This document shows positions 34,103 to 42,093 of a DNA stretch of 64,000 bases, piece after piece; the first letter of the stretch is position 1, and every line of letters starts with the position of its first letter. This DNA comes from Streptomyces sp. AJS327. Its GTDB lineage: Bacteria > Actinomycetota > Actinomycetes > Streptomycetales > Streptomycetaceae. A model generated the notes under the pieces. That model worked only from the letters and a program-made list of their open reading frames with translations, was not told where the DNA came from and did not search any database. The position numbers and the translations under genes are program-made. The stretch spans positions 954,501 to 1,018,500 of the forward strand of contig NZ_SKBR01000002.1 in assembly GCF_013450295.1 (NCBI RefSeq). The letters are read 5' to 3'.

Positions 34103-36262
34103 ATGGGTGATCTGGAACTCCGTGCCGAAGCCGACGCCATCCTCGCCGAACTCGTCGGTGCCCCGGAGGGCAGGGCGCGGCTGCGAGAGGACCAGTGGCA
34201 GGCGGTCGCGGCACTGGTGGAGGAGCGTCGCCGTGCACTCGTGGTACAGCGCACGGGCTGGGGCAAGTCGGCGGTGTACTTCGTCGCCACCGCGCTGCTC
34301 CGGCGACGGGGCTCGGGCCCCACGGTGATCGTCTCTCCGCTGCTCGCGCTGATGCGTAACCAGGTGGACGCAGCGGCGCGGGCGGGTATCCGGGCGCACA
34401 CCATCAACTCGGCCAACCCCGAGGAGTGGGACACCATCCAGGCGGAGGTAGAGCGCGGCGCGACCGACGTTCTGCTGGTCAGCCCGGAGCGCCTCAACTC
34501 GGTGGACTTCCGTGAACAGCTGCTGCCGAGACTCGCCGCCACGACCGGTCTGCTGGTCGTGGACGAGGCGCACTGCGTCTCCGACTGGGGCCATGACTTC
34601 CGCCCCGACTACCGACGACTGCGAGCCATGCTCGGAGAGCTGCCGAGCGGTGTTCCGGTGCTGGCGACCACCGCGACCGCCAACGCGCGCGTCACCGCGG
34701 ACGTGGCGGAACAACTGGGTACCGGCGCGGGCGAGGCACTGGTGCTGCGCGGCCCGCTGGACCGGGAGAGCCTGCGGCTCGGCGTGGTGCGTCTTCCGGA
34801 CGCGGCTCACCGCCTGGCCTGGCTCTCCGAGCACCTGGACGAGTTGCCGGGCTCCGGGATCATCTACGCGCTGACCGTCGCCGCCGCCGAGGAGGCGACC
34901 GCCTACCTCCGGCAGCGCGGCTTCGCCGTGGCCTGCTACACGGGGCGCACGGAGAACGTCGACCGTCTCCAGGCCGAGGACGACCTGCTGGCGAACCGGG
35001 TCAAGGCGCTGGTCGCGACCTCGGCGCTGGGCATGGGGTTCGACAAGCCGGACCTGGGTTTCGTGGTGCACCTCGGCTCGCCCTCCTCGCCGATCGCCTA
35101 CTACCAGCAGGTCGGACGCGCGGGTCGGGGGGTAGAGCACGCTGACGTGCTGCTGCTGCCGGGTAAGGAGGACGAGGCCATCTGGCGCTACTTCGCGGAC
35201 ACCGCCTTCCCGCCCGAGGCGCAGGTTCGCCAGACTCTCTCGGCTCTCGACGGCGCCGGACGGCCGATGTCCGTTCCGGCGCTGGAGGCCGCCGTGGACC
35301 TGCGGCGCGCTCGGCTCGAAATGATGCTGAAAGTGCTCGACGTGGACGGCGCCGTGCGACGGGTGAAGGGCGGATGGGAGAGCACCGGGCGTCCCTGGAC
35401 GTACGACACGGAGCGGTACGCCTGGGTGGCGCGGCAGCGGGCCGCCGAACAGCAGGCCATGCGCGACTACGTGAACACGGCCGAGTGCCGGATGGAGTTC
35501 CTGCGCCGCCAGTTGGACGACGACGGAGCGAAGCCATGCGGACGGTGTGACACCTGCGCGGGCGCCTGGGTGGAGTCCGGCGTCTCGGAACAGACCCTCA
35601 CGGCGGCGGAGAAGGAGCTGGACCGGCCCGGGGTACCGGTCGAACCGCGCCGCATGTGGCCGACGGGGATGCCTGCCGTGGGCATCGACCTGAAGGGGCG
35701 TATCCCGGCCGAGGAACAGTGCTCCACCGGACGCGCGCTGGGACGGCTCTCGGACATCGGCTGGGGCAACCGACTCCGTCCGTTGCTGGCCGAGAACGCC
35801 ACCGACGGGCCCGTGCCGGACGATGTGCTGCGTGCCGCGGTGGCGGTCCTCGCCGACTGGGCGCGGTCCCCCGGCGGTTGGGCGGCGGACGTACCGGACA
35901 CCTCGGCCCGCCCCGTGGGCGTCGTGGCGCTGCCGTCCCGCACGCGCCCACGACTGGTCGAGTCCCTGGCCCGCGGAATCGCGGAGGTCGGCCGGATGCC
36001 GCTGCTCGGTACGTTGACCGACACCAGGCCGCACGGCGCGCACGCGGCTCACCGGAGCAACTCCGCGCAGCGGCTGAGGGCGCTGTCCGGCTCCTTCGCC
36101 GTGTCCGGGGAACTGACGGCAGCACTGGCGAGCGCGCCGGGCCCCGTCCTGCTCGTGGACGACTCCACCGACTCCGGCTGGACCCTGGCGGTCGCCGCGC
36201 GGTTGCTCCGGCGGGCTGGCAGCGGACCGGTGCTTCCGCTGGTGCTCGCCACATCGGGCTGA
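34103..36262 (+). CDS. RecQ-type helicase fused to a phosphoribosyltransferase-like domain
   Basis: This is a 719-residue protein. Residues 20-350 form a RecQ helicase core: Walker A QRTGWGKSAVY (49-59), DEAH at 154-157 followed by CVSDWGHDFRP, TTATAN, SALGMGFDKPD and QQVGRAGRG. A zinc-binding RecQ segment follows (AECRMEFLRRQ then CGRCDTCAG). Beyond it, about residues 545-719 hold a ComF/PRTase-like domain with the PRPP loop VLLVDDSTDSGWTLA (682-696). No HRDC domain is seen. ATG 34103 is the last good start before the fold. The fusion suggests coupling of DNA unwinding to nucleotide or base metabolism, but no activity is established by sequence. Confidence 0.88.
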   Translation: MGDLELRAEADAILAELVGAPEGRARLREDQWQAVAALVEERRRALVVQRTGWGKSAVYFVATALLRRRGSGPTVIVSPLLALMRNQVDAAARAGIRAHTINSANPEEWDTIQAEVERGATDVLLVSPERLNSVDFREQLLPRLAATTGLLVVDEAHCVSDWGHDFRPDYRRLRAMLGELPSGVPVLATTATANARVTADVAEQLGTGAGEALVLRGPLDRESLRLGVVRLPDAAHRLAWLSEHLDELPGSGIIYALTVAAAEEATAYLRQRGFAVACYTGRTENVDRLQAEDDLLANRVKALVATSALGMGFDKPDLGFVVHLGSPSSPIAYYQQVGRAGRGVEHADVLLLPGKEDEAIWRYFADTAFPPEAQVRQTLSALDGAGRPMSVPALEAAVDLRRARLEMMLKVLDVDGAVRRVKGGWESTGRPWTYDTERYAWVARQRAAEQQAMRDYVNTAECRMEFLRRQLDDDGAKPCGRCDTCAGAWVESGVSEQTLTAAEKELDRPGVPVEPRRMWPTGMPAVGIDLKGRIPAEEQCSTGRALGRLSDIGWGNRLRPLLAENATDGPVPDDVLRAAVAVLADWARSPGGWAADVPDTSARPVGVVALPSRTRPRLVESLARGIAEVGRMPLLGTLTDTRPHGAHAAHRSNSAQRLRALSGSFAVSGELTAALASAPGPVLLVDDSTDSGWTLAVAARLLRRAGSGPVLPLVLATSG

Positions 36263-36881
36263 CTCCCCGGGAAGTCCCGCACTGACCCTCCTGGCCGACC
36301 CGAGTGGGCGGTCCCCGAGCCGCCGGAGGCCGCCGCCGAGCCATCGCGTCACCCCGGCCAGACGGCGGGGAACGGAGCCGCTCGTCGCGGCCGCCCGCCG
36401 CACGACGCGGCTCGTGGGCGGGCGACCAGCGCTTCTCGGGGAGCACGCGCACCCCTGAGCCCGGTGGCCTGGGAGCCCGAAGCCACTCCTACACGGGGGC
36501 CGGTTGTCGCGACCACCTTCACTTCTGCTGCGCGGCCCAGACGGCGTCTGAGCGGAAGTGCGGGCCCCGGGGGCAGGGTGACTTCCGGCGAACCAGCGCC
36601 TGCTGGTGACGCCACGCCGCCGATGAGGGCAGAAACGGCACGAGGAGGGACGCGGAGCGGGTCGCTGACCGCGCGGTGGGATCCGCCGTCGCTCCCACGG
36701 TGCTTCCCGGCGCCGTTGTTCAGACGGGCGGCGCTGGCGACCGTCGCCACGCTGGCCCCGATGACGACCTGACTCGCCACCGTCGTCGGGCGTTACCCGG
36801 GCAGGGGTGATCCGGCGCGGACAGGAGAGACACCGCGGCCCACGGTATCCACCGCCCTCGGCTCCCGCCGGGGAGTGCCGC
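36263..36881. other. Region without an intact gene
   Basis: Frames are short and mixed on both strands; a minus-strand frame starting near 36780 (MASQVVIGASVATVASAA...) has a hydrophobic opening but quickly degenerates. It looks like decayed coding sequence or a long spacer. Confidence 0.35.
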
Positions 36882-37140
36882 ATGACGGAGGTACCGGGCC
36901 CCGGCCCGGCGTTGACCGGGGATGTGAGAAGCCGTCCCGCGCAGAGCGGCGGATGTGACCCGGGGCCGTTCTCGTCGTCGCGGTGCTGTTCGTCGCCCGA
37001 CTCCTCCGCGACGGTGGTTTCTGGCTCGCCACGAACCTCCGGCTCCTCGCGTTGGGTGCCCTCGTCATGCGTTTCGCGCTCCTCCGTTCCTGGCACGTCC
37101 CGGCGGATGAGACAGGGGCCGTGCGTGTCCCGCACGTGAA
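36882..37140 (+). pseudogene. Possible frameshifted membrane-protein gene
   Basis: An ATG at 36882 with GGGGAG upstream opens MTEVPGPGPALTGDVRSRPAQSGG. After about 28 codons the sensible reading continues in another frame (from 36959) as AVLVVAVLFVARLLRDGG, then FWLATNLRLLALGALVMRFALLRSW. These are two hydrophobic, G/C-ending segments that no single frame joins to a start. The simplest reading is a one-base shift in a small membrane protein gene, or its fossil. Sequencing error cannot be excluded. Confidence 0.3.
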
Positions 37141-37489
37141 CTCTGCTTCGGCGGGCGCTTCCAGACGAGGCGGCCGAACGCGCGGTGGTGCCGCTGCCGC
37201 GCGAGTGGGAACACCGCACCCGGCGCTTCGGGGACGGCGATGGCCGTTCCGCCTCAACAGCGGTCGGATCGGGTTTGCTCCCGGTGCCGGGAAGGGGCTC
37301 GCGGATGTCGCGTGCCCGGCGGGTGTCAGGGAGATCGGGCTCATCTGTCGACCACCGCGTTCCCGTGACGTGGGAGCGGCCGCGTTTCGGTGCGGTAGCG
37401 GGTGGGCGAACGGTCCGCACGGAGCGGTAGGACAGAGCGGATGTGGCTGCGTTCCGCAGCCCGAAGTGGCGCATGTCCCTATGCAATCG

Positions 37490-37580
37490 GATACACCGGG
37501 TATCAGCGAATCCGTCATCCACAACCCCCCGAAGTCGTATGACGAACGTTCGGTCCTGTGGATGACTCACGACGTGAGTC
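37490..37580. promoter_or_regulatory. Cluster of three palindromes upstream of the DUF4192 gene
   Basis: GATAC-ACCGG-GTATC (37490-37504), CGAACGTTCG (37543-37552) and GACTCAC-GAC-GTGAGTC (37564-37580) lie within 91 bp, the last one ending 25 bp before the start codon. They differ from one another, so they would bind different proteins. Binding is inferred. Confidence 0.4.
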
Positions 37581-37605
37581 GGGCGTTTTGCTCCACTCTC
37601 CTCGC

Positions 37606-38850
37606 ATGACACAGCACAGCGACAACCAGCCCAACAACCAGCCCACCGCTGAGTACGGCGCGGGAAACCAGCCGGGAGCGGAGCAGCCGGCAGCGTGTGG
37701 CGACGGCGAGCGGACGGCGGCTTCGGTATCCGTGGGGCGGGAGATTCTGGTGCGGGGGCCGGGCGACCTCGCGGAAGCTCTCCCGTACCTCCTCGGATTC
37801 CAGCCCGACGACTCCCTGGTCGTCATCGCGCTGCACGGCGAACGAGGCCGATTCGGAGGCCGCGTACGGCTCGGAATTCCGAAGGACCCGGCCGAGTGGT
37901 CGGCGGTCGCGGCCGAGGTGGCGCTCTGCCTGGAGGTCAACGCGACAGCCCCCGGCGAGAAGCCGGACGGGGCGGTGCTCTTCCTGTGCCAGGACCCGAG
38001 GCCGGGCGAGGACGGAGCGGACGTGATGCAACGGTTGCGTCCGCTGGCGCAGCTGCTGCGCACTGCTTGCGGAGAGCGGGACACTCCGGTCTACGAGGCT
38101 CTGTGCCTCTCGGCTGGCCGGTTCTGGTCCTACTGCTGTCCGGATCCGGAGCGCTGTCCCACCGAGGGCGGTCGACTCTCCCCGCCCGGCACGTCCGCCA
38201 TGGCCCTGGCCTTCGACGACCCCGCGACACCTCGGTCGCTTCGCGTGATGGAGCGCCGACTGAGTCCCCTCACCTCCTCCCTGGCCGAGGAACAACGACG
38301 TGCCCTGGACACCGCGGTGGCCGAACTGGTTCCCCAGATGCTCGGTGCCGAGGGGCCCAGGGAACTCCGGGAGAAGACCAGGGAACTCGTCGCGGGAGTG
38401 GTGACGCGATTCCGGCGGGAGTGCGACGCGCCAGCGACCCAGGCGGCGGCGGACGCCCGGGACGACGCCCTGCTGAGCCACGAGGAGGCCGCGACTCTGA
38501 TCATCGGCCTCCAGGACCGCAAGGCCCGTGACCAGGCGGCGGAATGGGGTGACGACCGGGACGCGGAACCCGCGTTGCGGGTCTGGCGAGCCCTCGCCCG
38601 CCGCTGCGTCGACCCCTACGCCGCGCAGGCGGCGGCGCCCCTGACCCTCGCCGGGTGGGTGGCGTGGGCCAGCGGGGACGAGGCCGCCGCGCGGGTGGCC
38701 CTGGGGCGGGCTCTCCGTGTCGACCCCGAGTACCTGTTCGCGCGCCTACTCCATCAGGCGTGCAACGAGGGGCTCGATCCGGAGCGTGTGCGCCACTGCC
38801 TGCGCGAGGAGCGCCGTACCCGTGAGACGGCCGACCCCGAAACGCACTGA
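37606..38850 (+). CDS. DUF4192 family protein
   Basis: This 414-residue protein has a core beginning at ILVRGPGDLAEALPYLLGFQPDDSLVVIALHG, the signature of DUF4192, a soluble actinobacterial family of unknown function. The central YEALCLSAGRFWSYCC segment and the C-terminal helical repeats (VWRALARRCVDPYAAQAAAPLTLAGWVAWASGDEAAARVALGRAL, TPR-like) also fit. The N-terminal 45 residues are Gln/Asn-rich and disordered. ATG 37606 has no clear ribosome site. Confidence 0.85.
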   Translation: MTQHSDNQPNNQPTAEYGAGNQPGAEQPAACGDGERTAASVSVGREILVRGPGDLAEALPYLLGFQPDDSLVVIALHGERGRFGGRVRLGIPKDPAEWSAVAAEVALCLEVNATAPGEKPDGAVLFLCQDPRPGEDGADVMQRLRPLAQLLRTACGERDTPVYEALCLSAGRFWSYCCPDPERCPTEGGRLSPPGTSAMALAFDDPATPRSLRVMERRLSPLTSSLAEEQRRALDTAVAELVPQMLGAEGPRELREKTRELVAGVVTRFRRECDAPATQAAADARDDALLSHEEAATLIIGLQDRKARDQAAEWGDDRDAEPALRVWRALARRCVDPYAAQAAAPLTLAGWVAWASGDEAAARVALGRALRVDPEYLFARLLHQACNEGLDPERVRHCLREERRTRETADPETH

Positions 38851-39001
38851 GCCGATGTACGCGGCCGACCGTGACCGCCGGCAGCTCACCCCCGTTCAGT
38901 TAGGCGGCGAATACCGCGTGTCCGCGCCCCGTCCCGGCGGATCGTCCCCTGACGCGAGACGTTCCGGCGGACCTCGGAGAACAGAAACCGGAGGAAGGCG
39001 T

Positions 39002-41110
39002 ATGTCAACGGCCGCCCCGAGGATCCCCCCACCGTTCGGAGCCCCCGAGCGTGGGCGTCCGAGCCCTCGACGGACCGCTGCCTCGACCCCGCCGAAGGGT
39101 ACGGGGCCGGTCCACCACCGCTCCGCGCACGCGGCACTGATCGGCGTCGCCGCACCCGCCGTCGCGGTGTCCGGTCCCGACGGTCAGCTGCGGGGAACAG
39201 GGATGGAAGGGTTCTACCGGGCGGGACGCAGAACGCTCAGTCAGTGCTGGGTGATGCTGGCTGGCGAGCAGCCGATCGCCCTCGACGGGCGGATGGTCAA
39301 CTCGTCGGAAGCACGGTTCCTGGCGACGGCGCCTACCCCGCCCGGGGCGGGCCCCGATCCGGTCATCACCGTGGAGCGTCTGCGCTCAGCCGTCGGCACC
39401 GAGCGGGTCACCGTTCGCAGCGCGGCCGATCGGCGTCTGCGTGTTCCGCTGGAGGTCCGGCTCGCCTGCGATCTCGCCGAGTTGGGCGCCGTCGCGGTAG
39501 GCAGAGAGGTCCCGTCGCTGTCCGCCTCGGTCTCGGGGCCCGGGCTGAGCTGGAGCGCGGAGGGCCTCAAGGTCACCGCGGCGGCCGAACCCGGCCCCGA
39601 CGCGATCTGGGCGAGATCCGGACTGCTCTGCTGGGACTGGGAGCTGGAGCCGGGAGAGAGCCGCACCGTGCTGCTCACGATCGCTCTTCAGCCCGCTCCG
39701 GATACCTCCGAGATGACGACGGCATCATCTCCGGAAGGAAGGCGAGGGCTGACCGGTCCGAGGTCTGCCCCACCGCCCGCACACTGGGCGCTGGCCGAGG
39801 TGGACGCTGACGACGCGACCGCCCGGCCCCTGTTCCGTACCAGTCTGAACGACCTGGGCGGGCTGCTGCTCCGTGATCCGGAGCGACCGGCCGACGTCCA
39901 CCTCGCCGCGGGCGCGCCCTGGCGGTGCGTGTTCTCACCCGCGGAGTCCCTGCGTGCCGCACGAATGCTGCTCCCGCTGGGAACCGCCCTGGCAGCGGGC
40001 ACCCTGCGGACCCTCGCCCGCGGGCAACGTACCGAGCCCGGCCCGGAGTCGGGACGCCTGCCCGGGCCACTGCGACACGGCGGGCCCGGAATGCCGCCCT
40101 GTTGCACGGGCATCGAGGCGACGCTCCTCTTCCCCACGGTGCTGGCGGAGGCCCGCTTCTGGGGACTGCCCGAGTCGGAGGTCGAAGCCCTGCTGCCGGT
40201 GACGGTTCGCTGTCTCGAATGGATGACGCGGGTCGCGGAAGAGGGGTACGTCCCGGATCCGGAGCCCGGAGGACCGTACCGGTGCGTGGTCCAGGCCCAG
40301 GCGTACCGTGCGGCGCTGTTGGGCGCCGAACTGCTCGACGCGCACGGGTGGGGTGACGGCGCGGGTCTGCGGGAGTTCGCTGCTGCGCTCCGCAAGCGTT
40401 TCCTGGAGGACTTCTGGCCCGAGGAACTCCAGGAGGAGCAGCCCTTCGCGCAGCGGTACCGGGACGGGCGCACGGTCAGCCGGCTCGGTGGTTCGATCGC
40501 GGAACTCCTCGACACCGGACTGGTCTCCGGCGGGCGGATGGCGTCCGGGCTGCTCGACCCAGTTCGTACGCGACGCCTGACGGAGCTGCTCAGCGGACCG
40601 TCCCTCGACTCAGGCCGCGGACTGCGGAGCCTCGGCACGGACGATCCCGCGTTCAACCCGTTCGGGCACCATGCCGGGGCCGTGCACACTGGTGAGAGCG
40701 TGCTCGCCGCCGTCGGTCTGGCCAGTGCGGGCTGTGAGAAGGAGGCCGCGGCTCTGGTGCGCGGGACGCTCGACGCGGCGGTGGCCTTCGGACGACGGCT
40801 CCCGGAGATGTACGCCGTGGACGCGCGGGGTGGCGAGCGGACCGTTGTGCCGCACCCCGTCGCGTGCCGTCCCAGCGCCGTGGCCGCGGCGGGGATCGTG
40901 CACCTGGTCACTGCCGTCGCCGGGCTGCGTCCGGACGTCCCCGGTGGCTCGGTCACGCTGCGGCCGATGGCCTCCGCTCCGCTGGGGGCGGTGCGGCTCA
41001 GCGGGTTGAGTGTCGGTCAGCGTCCGTTCAGCGTCCGTGTGAGCGCGGAGGGCATGGGACTGGTCGAGGAGGCGGCGGATTCACTACGCCTTGGCGGGTG
41101 CCAGAGATGA
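39002..41110 (+). CDS. Glycogen-debranching-like protein
   Basis: This 702-residue protein has an N-terminal beta domain (residues ~45-230: GPDGQLRGTGMEGFYRAGRRTLSQ...) like the bacterial glycogen-debranching N-terminal domain, followed by an (alpha/alpha)6 toroid of the GH15/trehalase-like superfamily. Several alcoholic catalytic motifs of true amylo-glucosidases cannot be assigned by eye, so activity is uncertain. ATG 39002 follows GGAGGA. It has its own 151-bp upstream gap. It may process alpha-glucans made during differentiation, which fits its place near whiH, but this is inference. Confidence 0.7.
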   Translation: MSTAAPRIPPPFGAPERGRPSPRRTAASTPPKGTGPVHHRSAHAALIGVAAPAVAVSGPDGQLRGTGMEGFYRAGRRTLSQCWVMLAGEQPIALDGRMVNSSEARFLATAPTPPGAGPDPVITVERLRSAVGTERVTVRSAADRRLRVPLEVRLACDLAELGAVAVGREVPSLSASVSGPGLSWSAEGLKVTAAAEPGPDAIWARSGLLCWDWELEPGESRTVLLTIALQPAPDTSEMTTASSPEGRRGLTGPRSAPPPAHWALAEVDADDATARPLFRTSLNDLGGLLLRDPERPADVHLAAGAPWRCVFSPAESLRAARMLLPLGTALAAGTLRTLARGQRTEPGPESGRLPGPLRHGGPGMPPCCTGIEATLLFPTVLAEARFWGLPESEVEALLPVTVRCLEWMTRVAEEGYVPDPEPGGPYRCVVQAQAYRAALLGAELLDAHGWGDGAGLREFAAALRKRFLEDFWPEELQEEQPFAQRYRDGRTVSRLGGSIAELLDTGLVSGGRMASGLLDPVRTRRLTELLSGPSLDSGRGLRSLGTDDPAFNPFGHHAGAVHTGESVLAAVGLASAGCEKEAAALVRGTLDAAVAFGRRLPEMYAVDARGGERTVVPHPVACRPSAVAAAGIVHLVTAVAGLRPDVPGGSVTLRPMASAPLGAVRLSGLSVGQRPFSVRVSAEGMGLVEEAADSLRLGGCQR

Positions 41111-41189
41111 GGTCCGCCCCTCGTCGAGGGCGCGGTGAAGGTCCGGGGAACGCCCTTTTTCACGTCAGGCGGACAACTATGATCACGCC

Positions 41190-41972
41190 ATGCCCTATGA
41201 GCCGTCGGCCCACCCTCCTTTCGCAGTCACTGTTGACCTGGTGGTGCTCGCCGTTCGGCGGCACGCGCTGTGCGCGCTGGCTCTGCGGCGTGGGGACGCG
41301 CCCTTCGCCGGACGTTGGGCCCTACCCGGTGGCTTCGTCCGTGGCGATGAGGACCTGGCGGCAGCGGCGGCACGCGAGCTCACCGAGAAGACTGGTATGC
41401 GAGTTCAGGGACGACCTGGTGAGGAGCACGCCGGAGCGCATCTGGAGCAACTCGCGACCTATGGCGACCCGCATCGTGATCCTCGGGCGCGTGTGGTCAG
41501 CGTTGCTCATCTGGTGCTCGCTTCGCAGTCCGGCGCCCAGGACGTCGCTTCGCGGACCGCGGCCCAGCTCGCCGCCAGCGCTCAGGAGGCGAGCTGGGTC
41601 GAGGTCGGCACCCTGCTCGGCGGCGGTGAGTCAGCGGAGAGCGGTGGCGAGACGGAGCCCGCACTCGCCTTCGACCACGGCACGATCCTGCTCGACGGGG
41701 TGGAACGAGCCCAGTCGAAGATCGAGTACTCCTCGCTCGCCACGGCGTTCTGCCCACCCGAGTTCACCGTTGGTGAGCTGCGCCGGGTCTACGAGGCGGT
41801 GTGGCGCGTGACCCTGGACCCGCGGAACTTCCATCGCAAGGTGACGGGCACTCCCGGGTTCCTGCTGCCGACTGGAGGGACGACCACCCGTCAGGGGGGA
41901 CGGCCCGCTCAACTGTTCAAGGCCGGCGGTGCCACGTTGCTGAACCCGCCCATGCTGCGGCCGGAGGTGTGA
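41190..41972 (+). CDS. NrtR-type regulator (Nudix domain plus winged helix)
   Basis: This is a 260-residue protein. The N-terminal Nudix fold has the box GGFVRGDEDL then ARELTEKTGM. In the consensus R-E-U-x-E-E the last Glu is Lys, so the hydrolase is probably inactive. The C-terminal winged helix (FTVGELRRVYEAVWRVTLDPRNFHRKV, then GFLLPTG) is characteristic of NrtR-family transcription factors that sense ADP-ribose or related nucleotides. TATGAT at 41178-41183 lies 7 nt before ATG 41190 and there is no ribosome site, so the mRNA is leaderless. Its targets are not visible here. Confidence 0.83.
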   Translation: MPYEPSAHPPFAVTVDLVVLAVRRHALCALALRRGDAPFAGRWALPGGFVRGDEDLAAAAARELTEKTGMRVQGRPGEEHAGAHLEQLATYGDPHRDPRARVVSVAHLVLASQSGAQDVASRTAAQLAASAQEASWVEVGTLLGGGESAESGGETEPALAFDHGTILLDGVERAQSKIEYSSLATAFCPPEFTVGELRRVYEAVWRVTLDPRNFHRKVTGTPGFLLPTGGTTTRQGGRPAQLFKAGGATLLNPPMLRPEV

Positions 41973-42093
41973 CCGGAGGCGGGTCGGACCGCGGTTCGCA
42001 CGCCGCACTCAAGCCTCGATAGGCCGCGTTACGCGGAAAATTGCGCATATCGGGCTATCTTTCACGGGACCTCATGTTCCCCTGGGAGAAGCG

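Noticed and set aside
36793..37524. 243-codon minus-strand frame
   Set aside because: Composition is Arg/Pro/Ser-rich and irregular; the plus strand of the same stretch carries better hydrophobic coding remnants.
32366..41201. Identical 13 nt (CATGCCCTATGAG) at the starts of rnhB and the NrtR-type gene
   Set aside because: Probably coincidence of leaderless starts with common codons; the proteins are unrelated beyond the first four residues.
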